Program-made: the position numbers and the translations under genes
Shown: one piece after another, positions 21,515-27,295 of the stretch
How positions within the stretch are numbered: position 1 is the first letter of the stretch
How the letters are laid out: every line of letters begins with the position of its first letter
Virus record (IMG/VR): IMGVR_UViG_3300034068_001472
Coordinates: 1 to 34,067 of that record
Reading direction: 5' to 3' (one strand)
DNA length: 34,067 nt
Origin: a virus
Notes under the pieces: generated by a model
Databases searched by the model: none
The model's input: only the letters and a program-made list of their open reading frames with translations
Told to the model about the DNA's origin: nothing

Positions 21515-21865
21515 TCAATCGAAGTCAAGCCCATAGATGATATAGAAGTCTCCGACTTTGGTTTCCAGCAACCCACCCCTGAAATTATTTTCAACATCAG
21601 TTCCATAAAGAAAGTCGAAGTTCTCCCGCTTCTCTGAAATTCCGATGATAATTCTCGACTCGTAATTATATGTGCTGTGACACTTGTCAACTGCTTGTTT
21701 GCAGATTTCAAAGTTGGGATGTGCAAGTGCATCCGTCTGCATAGCATTTGCGATGAAAGCGGAGCGTGTATTTTGTTCTTCCGCCATGCCGTTATATTCC
21801 AAAGGCCAAGTGCCTTCCTGATCTTTATATTTCTTTACCCACTGTGGAAACTCGATGATTAGCAT
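21515..21865 (-). CDS. Hypothetical phage protein
   Basis: A 116-aa protein starting MLIIEFPQWVKKYKDQEGTW, with NFEICKQAVDKCHSTYNYES and FDFLYGTDVENNF, ending in strands (VGDFYIIYGLDFD). No family recognised. Box promoter with a ~20-nt A-rich leader. Confidence 0.6.
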   Translation of the reverse strand: MLIIEFPQWVKKYKDQEGTWPLEYNGMAEEQNTRSAFIANAMQTDALAHPNFEICKQAVDKCHSTYNYESRIIIGISEKRENFDFLYGTDVENNFRGGLLETKVGDFYIIYGLDFD

Positions 21866-21885
21866 TGTTTTCTTTTGTTGAGATT

Positions 21886-21906
21886 AGTATAGTCTAACGT
21901 TTTATC
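21886..21906 (-). promoter_or_regulatory. Box promoter
   Basis: GATAAAACGTTA (one mismatch), GAC, TATACT, then about 20 nt to the ATG at 21865. Confidence 0.7.
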
Positions 21907-22441
21907 CTTGAACTCGGATGAGAGTATTGGTGCTGATGAACCGGGTGTAGTTAATAACATTGCCGCAACTCCTACAGTTGTAACGCTTCTTACCAGCTTG
22001 GATGCGATTGTGTGCAACAGAGGAAATCTTATGAACAGTGCAGCCGCAGGAATAATCAAAACGCTTGCGGGTTCTGGTAGTGGTCACGCTGGTGTCATAG
22101 GTGTGGCAGCGATCAGCAACGAGATTATAAACCCGGCGCATGATGAACTTCCACTCTTTACCGTGTGGTTTCACAACACCATAACCATACACTGCACGCT
22201 GAACATAATGAGCAACTTCGTGCGGCACAACTTGTTTAATGAAGTTTTCTGGATTATGATCTGCGAAGTCCAGTTGGAACATAAGCTCCCGCTGACTGTA
22301 ACAACTTGTTCCAGCGGTTGTGCCATTGCGCTTGAACTTGATATTACGAGGGCGTTCGAAGTTCTTACCAAAGAACTTTTCAGCGATCATGAAGCATTCT
22401 TCGACTTTTGCGAGGATCTCTTGTTGCATGTTTCGTTGCAT
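21902..22441 (-). CDS. SprT-like zinc metalloprotease
   Basis: A 179-aa protein. VPHEVAHYVQRAVYG (about residues 72-86) holds the HExxH zinc site, with a third ligand likely in KPHGKEWKFIM. The C-terminal YSCGC...YNCRSCGNVI is the zinc ribbon typical of SprT/Spartan relatives. Family members cut DNA-bound proteins or act as accessory proteases; here it may clear protein-DNA crosslinks during replication (inferred). Length matches bacterial SprT (about 165 aa). Leaderless box promoter. Its stop lies inside the next box. Confidence 0.88.
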   Translation of the reverse strand: MQRNMQQEILAKVEECFMIAEKFFGKNFERPRNIKFKRNGTTAGTSCYSQRELMFQLDFADHNPENFIKQVVPHEVAHYVQRAVYGYGVVKPHGKEWKFIMRRVYNLVADRCHTYDTSVTTTRTRKRFDYSCGCTVHKISSVAHNRIQAGKKRYNCRSCGNVINYTRFISTNTLIRVQG

Positions 22442-22447
22442 GGACCT

Positions 22448-22468
22448 ACTTTACCCTAACGTTTTATT
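22448..22468 (-). promoter_or_regulatory. Box promoter, leaderless arrangement
   Basis: AATAAAACGTTA, GGG, TAAAGT, 6 nt, ATG at 22441. The 22451 gene reads through it. Confidence 0.75.
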
Positions 22469-22738
22469 ACTAACCTGTTTTCTTCCGCTACGCATTCTAG
22501 ATGAGTGAGCATACTTAGAATAGTTACCAAGCTTATCTTCAAACCTCAGAAGATCTCGACAAGCGGCACCAATGTGTTGCTTACCAATACAGCGATTCTC
22601 TGCGTTAAGTTCACCGTTTGTATACACACGGCAACCATACACACCCTTACCCAAGTATGTAACTTTGACGGAGTGTTCAACATCACCCAGCATCATTTTA
22701 CGAGGTGTAAAAACAATCCAGAAATTATATGTTTTCAT
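22451..22738 (-). CDS. Basic hypothetical phage protein
   Basis: A 95-aa protein starting MKTYNFWIVFTPRKMMLGDV, with strand-rich HSVKVTYLGKGVYGCRVYTN, then GAACRDLLRFEDKLG and YAHSSRMRSGRKQ. It starts 1 nt after the 22740 gene and its final codons (NKTLG) are translated from the downstream promoter box. Confidence 0.65.
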   Translation of the reverse strand: MKTYNFWIVFTPRKMMLGDVEHSVKVTYLGKGVYGCRVYTNGELNAENRCIGKQHIGAACRDLLRFEDKLGNYSKYAHSSRMRSGRKQVSNKTLG

Positions 22739-22739
22739 T

Positions 22740-23048
22740 TTATTGCACGCTCCAATCGTCTTCCATCATACACAGTTCAAAGATATCAACGCCGATCTTT
22801 CGAGCGATATGTTCTTCGTGATCCATCATGGCATCAGTAGGATCACCTGCACCTACAATCATTTCGATGTATTCATCAATCTGTTCCCACTTGTCTGCTT
22901 TGATACGATCCACCTGATCCGAAAACTTACGATTGTTTTCGCAGTAAGGACATCCACCATGTGGGCGGCAGCTATGGTCAAAAGCTTGCGACCCGTAGTA
23001 TCCCCTGCGCTTTTCTTTACCGTGTTTAACTGCTTTTTCGAGACTCAT
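22740..23048 (-). CDS. Phage protein with HGGCPYC motif
   Basis: A 102-aa protein. RRGYYGSQAFDHSCRPHGGC then CPYCENNRKFSDQV: a Cys/His cluster likely to bind zinc, followed by an acidic helical C-terminus (DEYIEMIVGAGDPTDAMMDH). Similar small proteins occur in phages with many accessory genes. Function unknown. Confidence 0.65.
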   Translation of the reverse strand: MSLEKAVKHGKEKRRGYYGSQAFDHSCRPHGGCPYCENNRKFSDQVDRIKADKWEQIDEYIEMIVGAGDPTDAMMDHEEHIARKIGVDIFELCMMEDDWSVQ

Positions 23049-23060
23049 GATTTTATTATT

Positions 23061-23441
23061 TTATAGAGTAACTCCTAAATAATACTTCACCCATTCTTTA
23101 CCCCAATCATTAATCCCAGATTCATCCCAACATAGAGAAGTATCATGCAGTAATTGAAGCCCTTTCCAAAAACTCAGGGAAGCACCTTGATACTTTTCTT
23201 GAAGAAGGGAATCAAGATTAACATTATCATTGATAACATTAACATTAGATCCTGCATCATTTGGAAATGTGTTGGCAATTTTAATACCTTCGTCGGTCAT
23301 ACAACGACCGACAGCACAACGGTTGCCATCTGGTCCTTCGTAAACACAATTACCAGAGTCTTCATCATAACCACGATTTTTTGAGTTATAGAAGCTGACG
23401 GTTTCCAGTAGGATTTCTTTTTCTTTTTGGGTGATTGTCAT
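23061..23441 (-). CDS. Paralogue of the 9132 CAVGRC-motif protein
   Basis: A 126-aa protein. CVYEGPDGNRCAVGRCMTDE, LQLLHD, CWDESGINDWG and VKYYLGVTL align throughout with the 9132-9533 protein. Two diverged copies 14 kb apart suggest an old duplication. Leaderless box promoter. Confidence 0.7.
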   Translation of the reverse strand: MTITQKEKEILLETVSFYNSKNRGYDEDSGNCVYEGPDGNRCAVGRCMTDEGIKIANTFPNDAGSNVNVINDNVNLDSLLQEKYQGASLSFWKGLQLLHDTSLCWDESGINDWGKEWVKYYLGVTL

Positions 23442-23447
23442 GTGTGT

Positions 23448-23468
23448 ATTGTAGTTTAACGTTTTATT
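23448..23468 (-). promoter_or_regulatory. Box promoter, leaderless arrangement
   Basis: AATAAAACGTTA, AAC, TACAAT, 6 nt, ATG at 23441. Confidence 0.75.
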
Positions 23469-23814
23469 ACCGGGGATTCACTGCGTAGATTCTGCGACCA
23501 TAAACGAATGCAAAATCGGAATTGTCAATATACTTTTCCCCATCGTGAAATCTTTCCAGCTTGTAGGGATTGTAGTTGATGGAGGTGTAGTTATGAAACT
23601 TGTCAGGACCGTCTACAAGCTCTCCAATGATGTAAGCATGTACATTCTTTCGCTTGTTTTTAAGCACTCTCTGCCGTCCAGCTTGTGATACATGAAAGGT
23701 TGCGTTGTTTAGAAAGACTTGTTCAGCGTGTTGGGTTACTTTCCAAACACCATTCACTTTCGTTTGAACCGAAAGCATTTTCTTGTGAAGATTAAAATAG
23801 CAGCGAACTTTCAT
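23467..23814 (-). CDS. Hypothetical phage protein
   Basis: The start MKVRCYFNLHKKMLSVQTKV at 23814 is preferred; upstream residues overlap the previous gene. The protein is 115 aa and basic, with NATFHVSQAGRQRVLKNKRK and VHAYIIGELV. It recalls an uncharacterised phage protein beginning with a similar strand. It starts 3 nt after the 23817 gene ends. Confidence 0.6.
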   Translation of the reverse strand: MKVRCYFNLHKKMLSVQTKVNGVWKVTQHAEQVFLNNATFHVSQAGRQRVLKNKRKNVHAYIIGELVDGPDKFHNYTSINYNPYKLERFHDGEKYIDNSDFAFVYGRRIYAVNPR

Positions 23815-23816
23815 AA

Positions 23817-24149
23817 TTACATTGCAAGAACTTGATTCCAAACATCAGTCACTTTGTTTTTCAACCGAAGATCCCAACCGGGAACTCTGTTGATACGATT
23901 GCTCTTGATAACTCCTCGATCTGTTTTGGTATTAACCGCGCAGACGCGGATAGCATCTTTGCCGCAAGCACGACTGATACCATCGTTCTTGTGAATAGAA
24001 CTGTAAACCTTCACAACAACATTTGGTTTGGTGAGAAGTCTCTTAACATAAACGACTTCCATAGCATGTCCACTAAATTCTTTCACCCATTTTTTCTCTG
24101 GTAGGAAGATTTTGTCGAACTCGCTTTCGAGGATGGTGATGTAAGCCAT
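23817..24149 (-). CDS. Basic hypothetical protein
   Basis: A 110-aa protein starting MAYITILESEFDKIFLPEKK, with AMEVVYVKRLLTKPNVVVKV, GKDAIRVCAVN and NRINRVPGWDLRLKNKVTDV. The start at 24149 is exactly 16 nt from the box. Function unknown. Confidence 0.65.
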   Translation of the reverse strand: MAYITILESEFDKIFLPEKKWVKEFSGHAMEVVYVKRLLTKPNVVVKVYSSIHKNDGISRACGKDAIRVCAVNTKTDRGVIKSNRINRVPGWDLRLKNKVTDVWNQVLAM

Positions 24150-24155
24150 GCCATC

Positions 24156-24176
24156 ATGATAGTCTAACGTTTTATT
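24156..24176 (-). promoter_or_regulatory. Box promoter, leaderless arrangement
   Basis: AATAAAACGTTA, GAC, TATCAT, 6 nt, ATG at 24149. Confidence 0.75.
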
Positions 24177-24182
24177 ACTGAA

Positions 24183-24255
24183 TAGCGGTGGTGGGATTTG
24201 AACCCACACTCTACTGATTTTGAGTCAGTTGCCTCTGCCGTTGGGCTACACCGCC
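24183..24255 (-). tRNA. tRNA with CAA anticodon (Leu-type) but short variable loop
   Basis: Acceptor GGCGGTG/CACCGCT (G-U at the end), discriminator A, no encoded CCA. Anticodon arm ACTGA-CTCAAAA-TCAGT gives CAA. T arm GTGGG/CCCAC with loop TTCAAAT. The variable loop is only about 5 nt, whereas bacterial tRNA-Leu has a long variable arm, so charging with leucine is uncertain. Confidence 0.8.
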
Positions 24256-24261
24256 GAAATC

Positions 24262-24441
24262 TTATTTAAAACACTGCGCTGCAAAGTAGATAAGAGCCGC
24301 TAAAACTCCTCCAATACTGAGAACAACACCAGTGATAAAGGCAAAGTATAGCATCAATGCCTTCATGAAGATCTTACGATCATCTGGAGAAAGGAGGGAA
24401 TCAAATGTTTCTGTTTGTTTATTTTTAAATGGTAGTTTCAT
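24262..24441 (-). CDS. 59-aa membrane protein
   Basis: Starts MKLPFKNKQTETFDSLLSPD with a polar N-terminus, then a helix ALMLYFAFITGVVLSIGGVL plus AALIYFAAQCFK. It overlaps the end of the 24425 gene by 17 nt and lies just before the tRNA. Confidence 0.5.
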   Translation of the reverse strand: MKLPFKNKQTETFDSLLSPDDRKIFMKALMLYFAFITGVVLSIGGVLAALIYFAAQCFK

Positions 24442-25015
24442 TTGTTGTTTTTTCGTAGACTAATACTTTGTTTTTGTTTGAATCATCCGCGCTCCAAATA
24501 TCAGATTGAGGAGTTGCTGTGGTGATATTATCAGATCTTTTCATACTGTCAAGGTCCATTAGATAAACCTTGTATTCAGGATTTGCGGTTGCGTTTTTAA
24601 TGAAAGATTCCCACAGCTTCTTCCCGCCCTCAAGGTGTTCATTGTCAGACACAATGCCATTAAATTTATCAACATAAAGTTTGTACCATGTTGATGTAAT
24701 GTTGGCATTTGCATAAGCTTCTCGAATCCTGAGAAAGTATGCTTGCTTGTATTGCAATGGTGTATCCCTGAGAGAGACACGCATCACGGGAATCACGGTT
24801 TGCTTTCCTGCTTGTAGATCGTTGATTGAGAACACAAACCCCATAGTTTGTTGAGGATGAACAACATAAAGGAATTCATCCTGTTCTCCAAGAACAATAT
24901 AATCTTCAATGTTGCGCACACTAATGGGAGTGAACTTTGCGTCCTTTTGATAGATCACATCACCAGCGTAATATTTTGGCATTTCTTGAAGTAGAAATTG
25001 TTGAAAGGTTCTCAT
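24425..25015 (-). CDS. Hypothetical late protein with capsid-targeting-like N-terminus
   Basis: A 196-aa protein starting MRTFQQFLLQE, with F4, F7 and an L-Q-E site at 9-11: the same leader as the 1503-7176 cassette, although it lies in the early region. TTAAATA precedes the ATG by 6 nt. The body begins YYAGDVIYQKDAKFTPISV, which looks like an SH3-like beta domain, then FLYVVHPQQTMGFVFS. A possible additional packaged protein. Confidence 0.6.
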   Translation of the reverse strand: MRTFQQFLLQEMPKYYAGDVIYQKDAKFTPISVRNIEDYIVLGEQDEFLYVVHPQQTMGFVFSINDLQAGKQTVIPVMRVSLRDTPLQYKQAYFLRIREAYANANITSTWYKLYVDKFNGIVSDNEHLEGGKKLWESFIKNATANPEYKVYLMDLDSMKRSDNITTATPQSDIWSADDSNKNKVLVYEKTTNETTI

Positions 25016-25021
25016 AACTAT

Positions 25022-25028
25022 TATTTAA
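25022..25028 (-). promoter_or_regulatory. Late-type TTAAATA element
   Basis: The minus strand reads TTTAAATA, then 6 nt, then the ATG at 25015. It is one of the few late-type sites within the early gene block. Confidence 0.5.
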
Positions 25029-25030
25029 AC

Positions 25031-25219
25031 TCAAGCAAAATGTTTAAGTAATTCTGTCACAATAAACCAAACACCAGCTAGAATGGCAAACAATCCACAG
25101 AGAATACCAACTACCCAGAGTGCCAAGATGATTTGCAATCGCTTGAGAAGAGTCTTTTCAAATGGCGTGAGATCCGATTCATCAATCTGTTCGCCGTTTC
25201 TTTTATAATTCATCTTCAT
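25031..25219 (-). CDS. Small membrane protein
   Basis: About 62 aa from MKMNYKRNGEQIDESDLTPF. A helix EKTLLKRLQ leads into a hydrophobic stretch ALWVVGILCGLFAILAGVWF. The start could also be at 25213 or 25261. Function unknown. Confidence 0.5.
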   Translation of the reverse strand: MKMNYKRNGEQIDESDLTPFEKTLLKRLQIILALWVVGILCGLFAILAGVWFIVTELLKHFA

Positions 25220-25232
25220 ATCGTGTTGGTTG

Positions 25233-25517
25233 TTATCGAAGGTATGCCACACTGTATTCATGGCAAGCCGCTAGACCAGATTCATCATTGATGTTGCCTC
25301 TGATGTGTGCAGCAGGAGCCGACCACCCAGCAGGTTTAAAAAGATCACCTGTGTTCTTATCAACGAATGCGTATGCGCTGCTCGGTGTAATCCCGTCACG
25401 ACTACGGCAAATCTTATAGAATTTTTTGCCCGCAGTAAACACAAATGATTCTCTACTTGCGCTGGTTTTTGGGAACTTCAAGTTCAACTCTGACACGAAC
25501 TCTTCGATTGCTTTCAT
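25233..25517 (-). CDS. Phage accessory protein (HIRGN/YLR type)
   Basis: A 94-aa protein. SFVFTAGKKFYKICRSRDGI, SSAYAFVDKNTGDLFKPAGW, APAAHIRGNIND and YSVAYLR. The pattern of a small beta domain ending HIRGN...YLR is familiar from many phages, function unknown. Leaderless box promoter. Confidence 0.7.
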   Translation of the reverse strand: MKAIEEFVSELNLKFPKTSASRESFVFTAGKKFYKICRSRDGITPSSAYAFVDKNTGDLFKPAGWSAPAAHIRGNINDESGLAACHEYSVAYLR

Positions 25518-25523
25518 GCTGCT

Positions 25524-25544
25524 AGTCTACTCTAACGTTTTATT
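25524..25544 (-). promoter_or_regulatory. Box promoter, leaderless arrangement
   Basis: AATAAAACGTTA, GAG, TAGACT, 6 nt, ATG at 25517. Confidence 0.75.
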
Positions 25545-25551
25545 AAAAAAG

Positions 25552-25641
25552 TAGGGCAGGTGGGACTTGAACCCACAAAGGACTTTCACATCCATACCGG
25601 TTTATGAAACCGGGCCATTCACCAATTCTGGTCACTGCCCC
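25552..25641 (-). tRNA. Class II-like tRNA with CAU anticodon
   Basis: A 90-nt cloverleaf on the minus strand: acceptor GGGGCAG/CTGCCCT, D loop with TTGGTGAA, anticodon arm CCGGT-TTCATAA-ACCGG giving CAU, a ~20-nt variable region containing a GGA/TCC stem, T arm GTGGG-TTCAAGT-CCCAC, discriminator A, no CCA. Long variable arms belong to Leu, Ser and Tyr tRNAs, so CAU here is unusual. If C34 is modified to lysidine it would read AUA. Confidence 0.65.
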
Positions 25642-25686
25642 TTTGTTTTTAAATTATAGCACGATTATTTAATATGTCAATCGAAT

Positions 25687-25872
25687 TTAGTAAAGATATC
25701 CACTATTGGTATTGGTCTTGGCAACAAATGATCCCATGCTTTTCACAATAGGAGAATGTCGGGTTCCAAGGCTTCGATTGACAATGGTTCCAGTCTTACC
25801 AGACTTCTTGAACACCTCACTACGCCATGAGGATTGAAGCTGTCGTTGCGGTGCTTTGAATTTCGTTTGCAT
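25687..25872 (-). CDS. Small basic hypothetical protein
   Basis: A 61-aa protein starting MQTKFKAPQRQLQSSWRSEV, very basic, with TGTIVNRSLGTRHSPIVKSM. Possibly nucleic-acid binding. Leaderless box promoter. Confidence 0.55.
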   Translation of the reverse strand: MQTKFKAPQRQLQSSWRSEVFKKSGKTGTIVNRSLGTRHSPIVKSMGSFVAKTNTNSGYLY

Positions 25873-25878
25873 GTCGTT

Positions 25879-25899
25879 ACTTTACTCTAACGTTTTATT
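25879..25899 (-). promoter_or_regulatory. Box promoter, leaderless arrangement
   Basis: AATAAAACGTTA, GAG, TAAAGT, 6 nt, ATG at 25872. Confidence 0.75.
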
Positions 25900-25942
25900 A
25901 CTGAATCGTGATGCTCCAAGTATCACCACCCGATCTGTAATT

Positions 25943-25958
25943 ATTATATCAGTGTTCC
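25943..25958 (-). promoter_or_regulatory. GGAACACTGATATAAT extended -10 promoter
   Basis: The same 16-mer as at 29767. It overlaps the end of the 25949 gene. No intact gene follows immediately; only a short peptide-coding remnant precedes the 25888 box. Confidence 0.5.
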
Positions 25959-26215
25959 TTAGCAAGCCACTCTTCGTACTTGATAACCTCTTCCGATGTG
26001 ATTCCTCGACCCATTACATAGGTAAAGGCTCCATGGAAATTCATAAACTTTTTAAGAAGACCGTCAAGTCTACCATCTCCGTTAGAATCTTCTGTAACAT
26101 CCCATCCAGTGATATAAATAGGAGTTGTTGACTTTTGAAGCTGATCAATAATACCTTGACCTAATGGTTCTCCTGTGTTGGGGATGTGTTTAATAGTTCC
26201 TAGTTTGTATGTCAT
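25949..26215 (-). CDS. Hypothetical protein, paralogue of the 26977 gene
   Basis: The start MTYKLGTIKHIPNTGEPLGQ at 26215 aligns with the start of the 26977-27168 protein; an extra ATG lies at 26227. About 88 aa: IIDQLQKSTTPIYITGWDVTE, SNGDGRLDGLLKKFMNF, then a tail GITSEEVIKYEEWLAKEH. Function unknown. Confidence 0.6.
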   Translation of the reverse strand: MTYKLGTIKHIPNTGEPLGQGIIDQLQKSTTPIYITGWDVTEDSNGDGRLDGLLKKFMNFHGAFTYVMGRGITSEEVIKYEEWLAKEH

Positions 26216-26239
26216 ATTTTTATTCATATTTTTATTAAG

Positions 26240-26488
26240 TTAATATCTACGGGTGTATCCACAACGAGAACAACGAATGTTGTTGGTTCCGGGAATATCA
26301 TCCATAAGGCAAACCTCTACTGTTTTAAACTCACTGTGCCAATCACCATCCCAATCCTCATAACCATCATCAATTTCCTTAAATTTAGTATGAGAACATT
26401 CTGATTGTTCTTTCGTTGGTTTTGGAACTCGACAGGATAATCCATGAAGATCTCTACCTGCTAGTTTATCAGCTACAGTGTATTTCAT
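26240..26488 (-). CDS. Zinc-ribbon hypothetical protein
   Basis: An 82-aa protein. Basic N-terminus (KLAGRDLHGLSCRVPKPTKE), SECSHTKFKEIDDGYEDWDG, and a terminal NNIRCSRCGYTRRY. The C..H and C-x-x-C pairs likely bind one zinc. Recurrent type in phages; role unknown. Confidence 0.65.
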   Translation of the reverse strand: MKYTVADKLAGRDLHGLSCRVPKPTKEQSECSHTKFKEIDDGYEDWDGDWHSEFKTVEVCLMDDIPGTNNIRCSRCGYTRRY

Positions 26489-26491
26489 ATC

Positions 26492-26824
26492 TTAAACTGG
26501 GAAGTGACCGTATCCGTATGACTTAGCTTTAGGGAACAACACACCAATTATTTCAGCTGTGTCTTTACTAATTTCGATGATTTCAAAATTCTTTAAGAAG
26601 TTGCTAAAAGAATCATAGTCAATGTATTCATTAGTACCAAAGCAAACTTCAAAGTATTTATTAGTACCAAAGCAAACTTCAAAGTATTGATCGTCTTCTT
26701 CAATTTCTAGCTCGCTTTTAAATTCACTCAACGCTTTATTCCAAGCATCAAGATTGTCAAAAATCTTAAACCCGCTGACATCCATTTCGTCAGCCAAATT
26801 ATCTTCAAATTTTACTAGTATCAT
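26492..26824 (-). CDS. Acidic hypothetical protein with internal tandem duplication
   Basis: A 110-aa protein starting MILVKFEDNLADEMDVSGFK. Residues about 48-67 are a duplicated 10-residue unit, YFEVCFGTNK then YFEVCFGTNE. The rest is strand/helix mixed (FSNFLKNFEIIEISKDTAEI). Function unknown. Confidence 0.6.
   Translation of the reverse strand: MILVKFEDNLADEMDVSGFKIFDNLDAWNKALSEFKSELEIEEDDQYFEVCFGTNKYFEVCFGTNEYIDYDSFSNFLKNFEIIEISKDTAEIIGVLFPKAKSYGYGHFPV
26625..26684. repeat. 30-bp tandem duplication inside the 26492 gene
   Basis: Two adjacent 30-bp copies differ at one base, adding 10 residues in frame. This looks like a recent slippage event. Confidence 0.85.
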
Positions 26825-26842
26825 ATTATTTATTTAAAAAAG

Positions 26843-26959
26843 TAAGCGGTATCGTGGGTGGTGGCTCCTAGTCACCTGAAGCTCGACTGGATATCTACTC
26901 CATTGCCGTCCAGTTTACGACAGTCAATCCACGGGATTTGACTACCACGATACCGCTTA
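26843..26959. ncRNA. Structured RNA candidate, 15-bp closing stem with three hairpins
   Basis: TAAGCGGTATCGTGG (26843-26857) pairs perfectly with CCACGATACCGCTTA (26945-26959). Inside are GGTG/CACC (26860-26876), ACTGGA/TCCAGT (26886-26914) and AGTCAATCC/GGATTTGACT with one bulge (26922-26943). The four-helix junction resembles a cloverleaf but has no tRNA T loop or plausible anticodon arm. It fills the gap between the 26492 and 26977 genes. Strand is undetermined; the minus strand would match its neighbours. No class recognised (hammerhead core not seen). Confidence 0.65.
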
Positions 26960-26976
26960 TAATCATTTAGAAGTTC

Positions 26977-27168
26977 TTAGCTACAAAAGTTTTTTAGACT
27001 ATTGTCTAGATCTGTATGGAGTAAACTATCTCCATTAGAAGATTCTGTAATGGTCCACCCAAAATGAGAAATTGGAGTACCTAACTTTTCAAGCTGGTTG
27101 ATAATATCCTCTCCCAAAGGATCTCCTGTGGGTGGAATGTCTTTGATATTTCCTAAATTATAATTCAT
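26977..27168 (-). CDS. Short paralogue of the 25949 protein, possibly truncated
   Basis: A 63-aa protein, MNYNLGNIKDIPPTGDPLGE then IINQLEKLGTPISHFGWTIT and ESSNGDSLLHTDLDNSL. It aligns with the first two thirds of the 25949 protein and lacks the GITSEEVIKYEEW tail. Its 3' end merges with a stretch resembling the old NAMPT 3' end (26967-26984). Confidence 0.5.
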   Translation of the reverse strand: MNYNLGNIKDIPPTGDPLGEDIINQLEKLGTPISHFGWTITESSNGDSLLHTDLDNSLKNFCS

Positions 27169-27177
27169 ATTGATCTA

Positions 27178-27276
27178 TTAGAAGTTCTTAGCAACATTAG
27201 CACGAACCTCTGCCAATGTCCAATCCTTCTTGATAAATCCGTTACAAAAGACTTGAACAAAAGCACAGTTCTTAAC
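27178..27276 (-). pseudogene. Remnant of the NAMPT gene 3' end
   Basis: Reads VKNCAFVQVFCNGFIKKDWT then LAEVRANVAKNF and a stop: 33 codons aligning with the last 33 of the intact NAMPT gene (19 of 32 residues identical, same length, no gaps). A stop lies two codons upstream, so it cannot extend. It is separated from the intact gene by the homing endonuclease. TTAGAAGTTCTTAGC at its end recurs at 26967. Confidence 0.8.
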
Positions 27277-27283
27277 ATATTAA

Positions 27284-27290
27284 CTAAATA
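27284..27290 (+). promoter_or_regulatory. Late-type CTAAATA element before the homing endonuclease
   Basis: CTAAATA, 5 nt, ATG at 27296. T4 I-TevI is likewise under late control. Confidence 0.45.
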
Positions 27291-27295
27291 TAGTT

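Noticed and set aside
21908-22459. 183-aa plus-strand ORF
   Set aside because: Antisense to the SprT-like protease.
26843-26959. A tRNA gene or hammerhead ribozyme
   Set aside because: The closing stem is too long, there is no T loop or anticodon arm, and the hammerhead core CUGANGA...GAAA is not present.
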